A stretch of DNA of 64,000 bases from Flaveria trinervia (taxonomy: Eukaryota > Streptophyta > Magnoliopsida > Asterales > Asteraceae). Below the pieces are notes generated by a model. The model searched no databases. It saw nothing but the letters and a program-made list of their open reading frames with translations, and was not told where the DNA came from. The position numbers and the translations under genes were made by a program. The stretch covers positions 43,357,701-43,421,700 of the forward strand of contig CM046451.1 of the NCBI GenBank assembly GCA_025506515.1, in the 5' to 3' direction. Of this stretch, positions 11,357 through 21,305 are shown piece after piece; position 1 is the first letter of the stretch; each line of letters opens with the position of its first letter.

Positions 11357-12591
11357 ACGTGCAAAGTGTGGTTCTTGATCCTCTTCAAGATCACTGTTCT
11401 ACTGCTAGTTCCTTCCATAAGGAACTTTGCCTCTAAGAACTCACCCTTTCTGGAAACAAACACCTTTTGTTCCAGTGGATCATAGAAATAATATCCCATA
11501 GAATCTCTAGGGTATCCAACAAAGATACACTTGGTGGATCGGACTTCCAATTTGTTTGGGGTGGGAGTCTTAACGTAAGCCTCACAGCCCCAGACCCTTA
11601 AGTATGATAGGGATGGAACTCTTCCATGCCATATCTCAAAAGGTGTCCTTTCCACCTTTTTAGTTGGGGCCATATTTAGAATACGGGCCGCAGAGAGCAA
11701 AGCGAAACCCCAAAATGATAGAGGTAATGTGCTTCTAGCCATCATAGATCGAACCATATCCAATAAGGTTCGATTCCTCCTCTCAGACACACCATTGTGT
11801 TGTGGTGTTCCAGGTGGAGTGAGTTGTGAGACAATCCCACAACTCCTAAGATGATCTTGAAAAGCATCACTTAGGTATTCACCTCCTCTATCGGTGCGGA
11901 GAACTTTAATCGACTTGTTGAGTTGATTTTCTACTTCATTCTTGAAGATTTTGAACATTTCAAAAGCTTCATCTTTGTGCCTTAATAAGTACACATACCC
12001 ATAGTGACTATAATCGTCGGTAAAGGTAATGAAGTATCTTTCACCATTCCTAGTCATTGGCTTAAAAGGACCACATACATCTGAATGTATGATTCCTAAT
12101 AAATCTTTTGCCCTTTCGTTAGTTCCACTAAAGGGTGCCTTAGTCATTTTACCTTGTAAACAAGACTCACATACATCAAATGAATCACATTCATTTGTTT
12201 TTAAAAGACCATTCTTTTGAAGTGTTTGTATACGTTTCTTGTTTATATGACCAAGACGACAATGCCAAAGATAGGTATCATTCAAATCCAACTTGAGTTT
12301 CTTGGTGCTAGTTTGGTACAATGAACTATTTAAAGTATTTTCATGAACCAATTCATAAATACCATTAATGGGTATAGCTTTAAAATAGAACATATCATTT
12401 AAAGAAACATGAATATCATTTTCAATAAAAGATAATACATAATCATAAAGTCTTAATTGGGATACAGAAATAATGCTCCTAGTCAAACTAGGAGCATACA
12501 AAACATTTTTCAAAATAACATCCAAGCCACTTGGAAGTTTCAAGATGTAGTCCCCACGAGCTTCAACTTGGACTTTGGTTCCATTGCCCAT
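11215..12591 (-). CDS. Copia integrase with protease C-terminus of C2
   Basis: A 458-codon open frame and the longest intact Copia piece here. The N-terminus (MGNGTKVQVEA ... NVLYAPSLTRSIISVSQL) is the end of protease. Then come the zinc-binding residues H110, H115, C141 and C144, and the catalytic triad D171 (HSDVCGP), D234 (RTDRGGEY) and E270 (HNGVSERRNR), with the usual 35-residue spacing between the last two. The C-terminus is out of frame after SSRTV near codon 395, where one base is lost relative to C1; RT continues in the frame of 10871-11356. The first Met is internal to the polyprotein. Confidence 0.88.
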   Translation of the reverse strand: MGNGTKVQVEARGDYILKLPSGLDVILKNVLYAPSLTRSIISVSQLRLYDYVLSFIENDIHVSLNDMFYFKAIPINGIYELVHENTLNSSLYQTSTKKLKLDLNDTYLWHCRLGHINKKRIQTLQKNGLLKTNECDSFDVCESCLQGKMTKAPFSGTNERAKDLLGIIHSDVCGPFKPMTRNGERYFITFTDDYSHYGYVYLLRHKDEAFEMFKIFKNEVENQLNKSIKVLRTDRGGEYLSDAFQDHLRSCGIVSQLTPPGTPQHNGVSERRNRTLLDMVRSMMARSTLPLSFWGFALLSAARILNMAPTKKVERTPFEIWHGRVPSLSYLRVWGCEAYVKTPTPNKLEVRSTKCIFVGYPRDSMGYYFYDPLEQKVFVSRKGEFLEAKFLMEGTSSRTVILKRIKNHTLHVWLKLALNMRMLKMIKWLINTHKKFVEVVELVIHLKDTDFSWMDAMW

Positions 12592-13631
12592 GAAGAGGCT
12601 AACATCCCCTTGATTGAAGTCCCTACTTCTTTTGAACCCCTACAACAAATTGCAAATATGAGTTCCGCATCCGGTATCTAATACCCATGTGTTTGAAGAT
12701 GTAACATTAAGATCAATATGAATCATGTATATTGTACCTGAGGTCTGCTCGGCATCCCTCTTGGCTTTCAACTCTTGGAGATGGACAGGACAATTTCTTG
12801 CCCAATGTCCAATCTCCCCACACTTGAAGCATGGGTCATTGGTAGCAACCTTTTGCTTCTTCTCTTATGGTTTGGGTGGCACCCTTGCCACCCCTTTCCC
12901 TTTTCCCCATACGGGTCCCTTACCCTTGGCAACCTTTGCCTTGGGTGCGGGATGAGGCCTTTTCTTGTTCCCTCCTTCATTGATGGTGAGAACGGGTAAA
13001 ACCCTTTTACCCATGGCCGCCTTGGCCGTTTTTAGCATTGAGTGAAGCTCACCAATGCTTTTGTCCCAAGCATTCATGTTGTAATTCAACACAAATGTCT
13101 CGAACTTCTTGGTAAGGCCATTGAGGATCAAATCGTGGCCAATTCCTTCGAGACGGGACAATTAAGCCTCTCGAGGCGGTCAATATGACTTTTCATCTTA
13201 AGTACATAATATGAAACAGATTGGTTGTCGTCCATACGACATGCATGGAGTGCTCGAACCGTTTCGAAGCGCTCAACCCTTGCTTGCTGTTGGAACGTTT
13301 CCTTTAGCTGGGTTATCATGTCATAAGCTCCGTGATGTTCATACTCCTTTTGGAGATCCGGAGTCATGCTCTCCAGCATGAGACAAGACACTTGGACGGA
13401 GTCCTCAGTGTACTTTAGCCAATCGTTATAGGCCTCCTAATCATCCTCAGCAGGTTGATCGGGGATAGGGTCGTCTAAAATATATGATCGTCTTTCTTGC
13501 TTGAGAACGATTCTCAAGTTTCGATACCAATCAATAAAGTTGTTATGATTTAGACGTTCCTTTTGGAGGATCGCTCGTAATGATTGGTTGGACGTGGATG
13601 AGTTATTGTGATTATCGTTATTGGTGGCCAT
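12592..13631 (-). pseudogene. Copia gag and protease start of C2
   Basis: Gag, the particle shell protein, starts at ATG 13631 (MATNNDNHNN) with the UBN2-type phrase NFIDWYRNLRIVLKQER. A nonsense codon at 13437 and a frameshift near 13150 split it into 13437-13631, 13128-13391 and 12865-13161. Another stop near 12865 precedes the zinc knuckle CFKCGEIGHWARNC (about 12794-12836). Next comes the protease, with the phrase WVLDTGCGTHIC near 12660-12700, in which DTG is the active-site triplet. The order is normal for Copia. The breaks mean that no full Gag-Pol can be made. Confidence 0.85.
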
Positions 13632-15061
13632 CTACAAAATTTAACAAAGATCTATTTTAGTATTTTCGATATAGTTATTTTTAATAATTAATGCCTTTTA
13701 AGGTCATTTTAACATTAAAGTCTAGAATCCAACATTACATTTAAATTGTGGTTAGGTGACCTTTATCCCACGATTTAAATTAATAAGGTGGTCAACGTTT
13801 GACGATTGAAACCATTTGCAACTTCTAGAAATATGGGATCGACTTGAAACATCATATGTAAAGTCGGCATGTTAATCCCATCAACACCATTTGGAAACCA
13901 CACCGTAGGTGATCCATTTGACATGGTTTGCAAATCAAGATACCCTACTTACACCTACGTGTGAGTTTGCCAAAATAAGTGGTTAAGTGACCTTTATCCC
14001 ACAAATAAGGCATTCTCACCTCAAGTCGCAAGTTCCCTCAAAATGGTTAGGTGACCTTTATCCCACTAAGAGTTCCCAAGTGACTCAAGTGTTGTGTAAA
14101 AGGACGGTGTTGATCTTGTTTAAAATGTTAGATTTCATAATACAAGTTTTAGAAAACTCTATGTACTTGTATTTGCATGCTTTCAAATACAAGGTACCCT
14201 ATGGTCCTTTGATTAAAACCTATTTTAATCTTTTAAAATCATAAATCATTTTAATAACCTTTTATTACATTTTAAGGATTAAGAACCATCATTTTTATAA
14301 CTTTTTAAGTTTGTTAATTAGTTTGTAATGCATATCAAAATATCAACCATACAATCAAATAACAAACATACAAACAAGCATAAACATAAACAACCATAAT
14401 GTGCATAACCATAGCTACTATTGTGACCACACTTGTTTGCCATCACAAGTGTGGTCATTTGGTCTTTCCTAAGGGTTGAAATCAACACAAAATGAGGTCA
14501 TTATAGTCCCCACTTGAACTTGCATCCATATGCTTCAAGTTCCATGTCTTTGATGTCCATCTTTGGGTCTTGATCTTGTGTTCTTCTTTACAAAAATTGT
14601 ATCCTAATACATTTTTCTAATAAAAGAAATGCACCTAATCTATTAATTACATAACCAAATGAATAAATAATTACAACCCAAATAATAAAGATGAATATTA
14701 CAACCCAATTGAATGAATAAAACAACCATTCCAATCATCCAAACAACACAAGGCCAAAAGCTAGGTTATGCACTATCAAGAGAACAATCATAAACATCAT
14801 TCAACAAACTAAATAAACCCCATCAAACCAAAATTTCAGCCAACATAAACTGAAAATTTGGGTTTGTTTGTCCAAACAAACAACATCCAAAATTATCAAC
14901 CAATTGACATTTCCATCTTTCAAAGTTTAATCATAAGCATGAAGATATAACTATGAAAGACTTGGGGTTTAAAAATCAGCCAAAATCAGCCTCTAATAGG
15001 TTGATAATAATCTTCTAAAACCGATTTTAAAGAACAAGAACAAGCAAGTTATCCACATACC
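13632..15061 (-). other. 5' leader of C2 with a three-copy motif
   Basis: Non-coding and AT-rich, 1.4 kb between the primer-binding site and gag. It contains three copies of TTAGGTGACCTTTATCCCAC (13752-13771; 13983-14002 with one change; 14047-14066). A nearby pair of inverted ACACTTGT words lies around 14427-14453. I see no open frame worth naming. Confidence 0.6.
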
Positions 15062-15075
15062 GGCTCTTGATGCCA
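15062..15075 (-). promoter_or_regulatory. Primer-binding site of C2
   Basis: Read on the minus strand it is TGGCATCAAGAGCC, close to the TGGTATCAGAGC complement of initiator Met tRNA used by many plant LTR elements. It directly follows the 5' LTR end at 15077. Confidence 0.75.
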
Positions 15076-15076
15076 T

Positions 15077-16027
15077 TGTTGGTTTGCAAGAACATAAAAC
15101 TAAGTTTAACCCATTAAATTACTGAAAACGCAGCGGAATATCAACATATTATTGACTTACTTATAAGCTGAAAAATATGTTCATTAGGTGACCATTTGAA
15201 TGTATAAAGCAAACCCAAAACAAAGGATCTTAAATATTGAATGAACAAGCTAAGAACATATGTTAAACAACATAAAATCACAGCTACATGAAGCTGTGAT
15301 TACTACCTTTCTGCTGCTGAAAAGTCGACTAAGGTAGAGAGATAAGTTGCTAAAGCTTCGGCCAAGGCTCCAAGGAAGGATCCCTCAAGCTAGTATACCC
15401 CAAGCACTATCACAAAACACCTTAGATGCTAGGATTGAACACCAAAACGAAGGGAAACTCTTCTGGAATAACTTTCAGCCGAGTTCTCCTCTATCAAGAA
15501 CAAGAAAACCTCTTTTGTTCTATTGCATGTGTGAGAGAGAAAGAAGAGATGGAGTGAATGTATGTCTAAAGAGTGTATGTTTTGAAGGATATCAACAAAA
15601 CCAGAGAGAGACCACCTCCAAGGGCGGCCGAATCTCATTTGTAAAATTGTGATTTCCCCCCTAAAAGTTAAATGACTTATTAACACATTAATAAGTCATT
15701 TCCTTTTAAAAGTTGTTCATCCAATAAACGTTTTATTAGAATAACACATACACATTCACTAATTATTTGATGTTATTTAAATAAACTAAATAACATTACA
15801 AACAATATCTATAAACAAAATATCCATATAAATTGTTCAATCTCATATGCAACTTATTTAGAAAACCCATTTTCTAAATTTGATGTTATTATTTAATTGC
15901 ATGATCATATCATCAATTGAATAATTGTCGGTGATTGCAAAGCTTGTTATTGGGTATAACCCGACTTGGATCATGACATACTAACCGCATCAATGTTCTA
16001 TGTGTCTTGGGCATATAGAATCTAACA
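15077..16027 (-). repeat. 5' LTR of C2 (right copy)
   Basis: A 951-bp LTR, nearly identical to 7938-8893. The AATAG target duplication (16028-16032) follows directly, and the LTR of C1 resumes after it. Confidence 0.93.
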
Positions 16028-16032
16028 AATAG

Positions 16033-16550
16033 GATTATTTTCTTTGCCTTGAAAACTCACATTAGAAAGGTGTGCAAGTCCCCATACATGTATTCATCAT
16101 TTTACACACAAAAGCAATCTCTTCTCTCCCCAAAAAAGTCTCGGCCAGAAGCAACAGATTTAGAGGGTCTTTAAAGTTTTTTTGGTGTTCTTCTCCCTAG
16201 CAAGAAGGTGTTTGCTATAAGGCTTTGGGTATACAAGCTTGAGAGGACCTCTTGTTGGTGTCTTTTTTCGTTTTCTTGGAGCAAATCTTCATCCATTTTG
16301 ACTCTTTTGCTTCGAAAGGTAGTTTATGGCAGCCTCATTATGGTTGTCCATAATGCTTGACTTTGTGTTTTCATAGCTAGTCTTATTCACATATAAAAAG
16401 TCCTTTGTTCTTGGGTTTGTTTGTGTCTTTATAATATCAAGATGGAACCCGAAATTTCAGTTTACAAACGATGTTATAAAGCTTATTTCTTATGCGTTTT
16501 TACAAAGTTTAAATGGTTAAACTATGTATCTTTTTCTAACAAACCCTACA
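16033..16550 (+). repeat. 3' LTR of C1, second part
   Basis: Continues the LTR interrupted at 7937 and ends in CCTACA at 16550. AGTAT (16551-16555) is the right target duplication of C1. It corresponds to about 2500-3017 of the 5' LTR. Confidence 0.92.
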
Positions 16551-17366
16551 AGTATAATCAATTCCTTCCTCTTGTGTGTATCCTTGAACTACAAGTCTTG
16601 CTTTGTTCTTAATGATCAAGCCTCTATCATCTCTCTTGTTTCTGAAAACCCATTTAGCGCCTATTGGTACTTGACCAGATGGTAGCGGACATAGGTTCCA
16701 TACCTTCTATCTCTTGAATTGAAGCAACTCCTCTTGCATCGATTCAAGCCAGCTACTATCTTTTAAGGCATCTTCTACCTTCTTGGGTTCCATGTGGGAT
16801 AGAAAGCATGAGTACAAGCAGACATTCCCATAATGAGTTTGTCCTCTTGTTCTCACACCCTCAGTGACATCCCCTATGATGTTCTGAGGATGATGAGTGT
16901 TATGAATCCTAAGGCGAGGAATCACTTCCAGTTGCAGAGATAGATCCAGATTGGACATATTCTGCTTAGGAACTGGAACACTCTGTCCGGCTGTTGTTTC
17001 AAAATCATTCAATGAGGACAGATTGAATGAGTGACAAACATCATCAATGGTTGGCTGTGAAGTGGTGTTAACAGTTTCCTGTCCCTTCAAAACATTACTT
17101 CCTTCTGCCTGGTGTTGTGGTGGATCACCTAATGAGTTTTGAGGCTCATTAAGTGATTTACTTGTAGAAGCTTCACAATTCCTTGATATAGTCAAGCTAT
17201 CAGAATTGTGAATGGTGGAAACTTCATTTATTGCAGCTCTTGGAGAATTTGGACTAGGTTTGGGAAGCTCAAACAGTTGATCATTAGCAGTAGCCTCAAC
17301 ATCATTTTGTGCTCCTATTCCAACTGAAACATTCTCACAAGAAGGTTTAGAATAGTTTGGAAACAA
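16551..17366 (-). pseudogene. Integrase-RT linker and RT N-terminus of C0
   Basis: The frame 16707-17366 is a polar, Ser/Pro/Asn-rich linker, then TRGQTHYGNVCLYSCFLSHMEPKK and LESMQEELLQFKR, the typical RT entrance. A stop near 16707 interrupts it. The same frame then continues to the C1 junction with GAKWVFRNKRDDRG and LVVQGYTQEEGIDYT. With C1 removed it reads on at 2089. It belongs between integrase (17612-18526) and the palm segment at 1621-2089. Confidence 0.85.
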
Positions 17367-17611
17367 TTCTAAATTAATGATATGATCAGGGCCATTCCCC
17401 CTAACACAAGGAGTGTGCTCATTAACAACTATGTTGGATGATTCCTCAAATTGTTAATTCTTAATGTTGTATACTCTATAAGCTTTGGAGCTAGAAGAGT
17501 ACCCAACAAAGATAGCATCATCCGACTTTTTAGAAAACTTTGCTAAATTGTCTTTTGTGTTAAGTATGGTACACCTGCTGCCAAAGGACCTTAGAACGGT
17601 GGCCTCTTGTT

Positions 17612-18526
17612 CTATAGTTCATAATGGGTTTTTCCATGGGGCTTAACTACAAGAACTCTGTTCTGCACATAGCATGCAGTGTTGACTGCCTCTGCCCAGA
17701 ATGTTAGAGGTAGTTTTGAATCAGCTAACATAGTTCGAGCAACCTTAATAAGTGTCATGTTCTTCCTCTCAGCAACACCATTTTGTTGAGGAGTTATGGG
17801 ATCACTATATTGTCTGGCAATCCCTTTTGAATTACAAAATGAGTCAAGAAAGAAGTTCTTAAACTCAATCCCTTGATCACTTCTGATGATATTAACCTTG
17901 TGATCAATTTGATTTTCTATTTTAAGAATAAAAGATTTTAGTGTATTAGCAGTTTCATCTTTAGTTCTTAAAAAGAATACCCATGTGAATCTTGTAAAAT
18001 TGTCAACTATCACAAGGCAATATGATTTCCTTCCAATGCTCATTATACTTGTGGGACCAAAAAGATCCATGTGCAATAAGTGCAATGGAGTAGTGATAGA
18101 GTTAACACATTTGGATTTGTGATATGACCTGTGTTGTTTCCCTTTTAGGCATGCAACACAGTTATCTTTGCAAAAAAACACCTTTTTAGGCAAACCATGT
18201 ACCAAGTTATTTTTAGCCAATTTATTCATTGTCTTAAAATTTACATGACACATACATTTATGCCATAGTGTTGACTCATCACTATCAGCTTTGGAAAGAA
18301 AGCATGATACTTCACCCATTAGGGAAGCATTGTTCATATCTAGCTTGTATATATCCCCTTTCCTAGGAGATCTAAGAACAACCAATTCCGGAGGAATTGT
18401 CATCCCAGGTTTGAGAATAATGCACTCATGTTTTGTGAAAAGCATTTGGTGCTTTTGATCACAGAGTTGAGAAACACTTAATAGATTGTGTTCAAGATGT
18501 TTGACAAAGTGAACCTTGTCAACCAT
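17612..18526 (-). CDS. Copia integrase of C0
   Basis: A 304-codon open frame. It has GAG-pre-integrase features (HNLLSVSQLCDQ), the HHCC zinc site (LWHKCMCHVNF ... NCVACLKGK), and the catalytic residues D154 (LHMDLFGP), D217 (IRSDQGIEF) and E253 (PQQNGVAERKN), with 35 residues between the last two as expected. It ends early at GKTHYEL; the integrase C-terminus continues out of frame through 17367-17611. The catalytic core looks intact. The frame starts at an internal Met after the protease. Confidence 0.88.
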   Translation of the reverse strand: MVDKVHFVKHLEHNLLSVSQLCDQKHQMLFTKHECIILKPGMTIPPELVVLRSPRKGDIYKLDMNNASLMGEVSCFLSKADSDESTLWHKCMCHVNFKTMNKLAKNNLVHGLPKKVFFCKDNCVACLKGKQHRSYHKSKCVNSITTPLHLLHMDLFGPTSIMSIGRKSYCLVIVDNFTRFTWVFFLRTKDETANTLKSFILKIENQIDHKVNIIRSDQGIEFKNFFLDSFCNSKGIARQYSDPITPQQNGVAERKNMTLIKVARTMLADSKLPLTFWAEAVNTACYVQNRVLVVKPHGKTHYEL

Positions 18527-18529
18527 TAA

Positions 18530-18730
18530 TTTACCAATGGATATCTCCCTCTACTAGAAATATATCCTCCGCCTCACCTCCGAATTGGACAGGACCTCCA
18601 TCATAGTTCTGAAACTTTTGAAGGAGAGATCTGTTCCCTGTCATGTGCCTGGAGCATCCACTGTCTACAATCAAGACATTGTTGTCTTGTCATATGGATG
18701 TCCCTGCACATAAGATGAGTTGTTAGTTTT
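18530..18730 (-). pseudogene. Copia protease remnant of C0
   Basis: Minus-strand translation near 18632-18670 gives VDSGCSRHMTG, the classical Copia aspartic protease signature with DSG active site. Stops and a frameshift lie on both sides (for example near 18537), so no open frame is long enough to be listed alone. It sits between the gag linker and integrase as expected. Confidence 0.7.
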
Positions 18731-18860
18731 TGTTGTGAAGCCCAAGCCTTGCTGGTCTTGGGTTCTTCCAAAGATATGACATAATTGAACCAAATTTATG
18801 CATGGGGGTTCAATAGAGGTCTTTGAAGAAGAGGTTTGGGCTCAGCATCTTCCTTGATCT

Positions 18861-19133
18861 TCAGTCCATCCTTTGGTTGATCTTGGAGGATGATTTTGTT
18901 GAAGCTTTTGCAGCATGGTCATCTTCCTTAGCTTCTTTCTTTTCGGAAGAAGTCTTCACCACCTTTTCTTCTGAAGCAGTCTTCTTCTGGGGAGGTTTCA
19001 AGGAAACTTTCTTGTTCTTCCGAACCTTAGTATCTTTTGCTTCCGAAGCCATTTTCCCTTCAGAAGAAAGAGTTTCTTCTGAAAGCAACCTGGCTTCCGA
19101 AACTAGCTTTCCCTTTTTCATCACTTGAACCAT
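18861..19133 (-). pseudogene. Gag-protease linker of C0 built from TTCGGAAG words
   Basis: A 90-codon open frame rich in Lys, Ser and Glu with repeated SEA, SEE and SSE units (LVSEARLLSEETLSSEGK, TASEEKVV, TSSEKKEAK). The units are the in-frame translation of the TTCGGAAG word that also fills the LTR and the aORF spacer of C0. No known domain is seen. It lies after the zinc knuckle and before the protease. It may be a natural linker or a word array captured in frame. Confidence 0.6.
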
Positions 19134-19200
19134 TTGAAAAGGTCCAAACGTGAACCTTTTGTAGTTGGTGTGTTCATGTTTTAAAAAGACACAGTTTTCT

Positions 19201-20418
19201 CTAACTCCTCAATTTTCTTTTGATAGTCAGATTCAGCTCTTTAAAATCATATTTTAAGATATTTAAAGACTCGATGTCAGATCTGATTTCCATATTGTAA
19301 TCCTGATAGAGTTTAACTTTAGCTATACATGCTAGAGTGCAGAGATGTTCATATACCTGGGCATCATCTGTTCCGGCCATGAGACCTTGAGCAGGAGTCA
19401 CATCCTGTACCATGAAGCTCCAGTCACTTCTTGAGCCATTGCAGCTGTTTCAGTTGACTTCTCAGCGGGATTTGAGGTTGAGGGATGTATGGAGGCATGT
19501 GGGGTTCCCGGATTGGTCTTGGGAGCCTTGCATTCCCTTGCAAAGTGACCCAGTTGGTTACAGTTGTAACACTTGGCCTTGGTCATGTCAAACCTGAACT
19601 TGCTGGCAGTTGGGTTTTGAGGGAAATGCCTTCCATTTCTCTTAAAGAACTTCTCGCTCTATAAGTTAAAAGAGCCATCTGTTGGACAATGTCCACGTAC
19701 TCTACATCATCTGGACTGAAACACTCAAGATCATCAAAGCAGTATTGAGAATCACAAGAGTGTCCACTTCTTGAGACAAAGGCACAACTTTCTTGAAAGG
19801 AGTTGTGTTGAGCCTGTTGAGACCTTGGAGTCTCAGGGAAAGTGATGTATGGTCCTAGAGAGCAGGATGGCTGTTGGTAAGTTAGGTAATGCTGAGGTTG
19901 TGGGGGTAATGAGCCTTCAGCAACCATTAAAGCGTCGCTAGAAGGAAGACTCATGGGTCTGCTTGTTTGGAGGCCCTTCTTACTCTCCATCTCTAGGCGA
20001 TATCCATCAAGGATGCCATAGAGTTCAGTCATGGTGAGAGTGTTCAAGTTCTTTGTCCTCTTGATAGAGACACAGTAGAATGTCCACTCATTTGGAAGAG
20101 CACTCATGAACTTTCTAGTAGATCTCTAAGTTTGGGAGTGATCTTCACACACTGAAGAGAATGGATAAAATCCATGTACCTGAAGTACTGCTGGCTGAGA
20201 GTCTCTCCAGAAATATGAGTGAAGTTCTCAAACTGCTACTTCAGCAAGTCCTTCTTCGAATCATTGGAGCTTGAGTACATCTGAGCAAGTGCATCAAACA
20301 ATTCTTTGGCAGTCGTGCAATGCTCGAATCCCACCATGATGGAGTTTGGTATTGCAGTCATGAGAATGGTCATGGCATTGCTGTCGATGTCCATCTTCTT
20401 TTTGTCCTTTGGCAGCAT
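19201..20418 (-). pseudogene. Copia gag of C0 (N-terminus missing, four fragments)
   Basis: Fragments 20236-20418 (UBN2-type, PKDKKKMDIDSNAMTILM, CTTAKELFDALAQMY), 19583-20107 (LPNEWTFYCVSIKRT ... VDIVQQMALL), 19398-19586 with the zinc knuckle CYNCNQLGHFAREC, and 19201-19413. A stop at 20236 (Gln to TAG) and frameshifts near 20115, 19590 and 19410 separate them. The first ATG lies only about 65 bp from the primer-binding site, so the usual gag N-terminus, present in C3, has been deleted. Gag would form the particle; this copy cannot. Confidence 0.82.
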
Positions 20419-20481
20419 TGTAGGGAGGAGTGAAAAACAGGTTGATATGGATGGTTAGATCACACAATCAAGAGCCTAAGG

Positions 20482-20496
20482 AGCTCTGATACCAAT
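20482..20496 (-). promoter_or_regulatory. Primer-binding site of C0
   Basis: Read on the minus strand it is ATTGGTATCAGAGCT, an excellent match to the initiator Met tRNA complement. It touches the LTR end at 20497. Confidence 0.88.
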
Positions 20497-21305
20497 TGCA
20501 GGATCGATGTTAGTCACTTAACACTTTGTTTTTTCTCTCAAACACACCTAGAACAACACTCGGTTAAGATAGAATCAGTAGAGTTGATCACAATATAAAG
20601 TACTAAAAGAACAAGAAGTAATTATCAAGGTACTTTTATATATTGCTTCTCAACTCAATAATACAAGACTCTTACAAGTAGTGTAGAATGAGTTGCAAAG
20701 AGAACCTATATATAATACTACCTACAGCCGGATATATTTTGATACCAGCTGGGATCCTATAACTAAAGCCTATACTACAAGACTATAGTTTAAGATATCT
20801 CGGATAAAGTCTTATCTGAGATTTGGTAGTCAGGACATGTCCCTAAGTTACCTTTTGTCACCAACTAAAGTTAGTAACATGTACTATCATGAAAAGGTGC
20901 ATTGGAATAAGTATGGTCAACTGCATGGCTCTTTAGGAAGAAGCCATACAGTATCAGAGGTCTGCAGTGGAGTGTTAGAGACCATACTTGTGTCCACTGG
21001 TTCATAGCAGTGTCTTCCGAAGGTTAAATGGCTTCGGAAGAGTAAGTACTTCCGAAGCCACTTATACTTCGGAAGAGGCTGCTTCTTCCAAGGCTTGGAG
21101 ACTTCTTCTTTTCATCATACTTCGAAACTGGTCTTCAGCTTATTCTTCTAAGGCTTGAACTTTAGAAGTTACACTTGACTTTGGAAGTGGAGTTCTATCT
21201 TCGGAAGTTGATCTTTCACTTTGTCTTCGAAAGCCTTTGCATGCAGCACCAAAATTATCTAAGTGACTTAGTTTTGGTTGCATTAGCCTTCTTCTTGATC
21301 CAACA
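20497..21305 (-). repeat. 5' LTR of C0
   Basis: An 809-bp LTR. On the minus strand it begins TGTTGGATCAAG and ends GATCCTGCA. It aligns with the LTR of C3 (60599-61352): the start, the phrase around GGCTGTAGG just before the TATA box, and the end CGATCCTGCA all correspond. A TATA-like TATATATA lies at 20706-20715. Positions about 21008-21240 carry the CTTCCGAAG/CTTCGGAAG word array. CCTGA at 21306-21310 would be the target duplication; the partner is outside the window. Confidence 0.88.
20706..20715 (-). promoter_or_regulatory. TATA box candidate in C0 LTR
   Basis: ATTATATATAGG on the minus strand, preceded by CCGGCTGTAGG. The same GGCTGTAGG phrase precedes TATAAGTA in the C3 LTR (61110-61117). 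Conservation between two diverged LTRs supports a core promoter. Confidence 0.45.

Larger units (their letters stand above)
7938..16027 (-). mobile_element. C2: Ty1/Copia retrotransposon nested in the LTR of C1
   Basis: Inserted in reverse orientation, with target duplication AATAG at 7933-7937 and 16028-16032. The LTRs (7938-8893 and 15077-16027) start TGTTGG and end CTAACA. I see only about eleven differences between them (roughly six substitutions and five one-base indels), so insertion is recent. On the minus strand the order is primer-binding site (15062-15075), leader, gag, protease, integrase, RT, RNase H and polypurine tract (ATCTCCCACTTGC at 8894-8906, read in reverse). LTRs and proteins are those of the C1 family. 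Gag, pol and RT all carry disabling changes. Confidence 0.93.
2090..16550 (+). mobile_element. C1: Ty1/Copia retrotransposon nested in C0
   Basis: Full-length frame with LTRs at 2090-3017 and 7531-7937 plus 16033-16550. The ends are TGTAGG and CCTACA, flanked by AGTAT target duplications. The 3' LTR is itself split by C2. Internal parts in order are a degenerate primer-binding site, leader, truncated protease and integrase, RT and RNase H, then a polypurine tract AAGTGGGAGAT (7520-7530). Gag and most of protease are missing compared with C2. The two LTRs differ more from each other than C2's do, which fits an older insertion. The coding region has two frameshifts and three nonsense codons, so C1 is non-autonomous. 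Confidence 0.92.
1..21305 (-). mobile_element. C0: Ty1/Copia retrotransposon with aORF, split by C1
   Basis: C0 occupies 1-2089 and 16551-21305. Between these lies C1 (2090-16550), flanked by a 5-bp target duplication AGTAT (2085-2089 and 16551-16555). Joining the flanks keeps one reading frame through the reverse transcriptase. The order on the minus strand is 5' LTR (20497-21305), primer-binding site, gag with a zinc knuckle, protease, integrase, RT, RNase H, a word-array spacer and the start of an aORF. It leaves the window on the left, so its 3' LTR is not seen. Pol followed by a further ORF resembles the SIRE/Maximus Copia layout. Several nonsense codons and frameshifts make it inactive. 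Confidence 0.85.
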
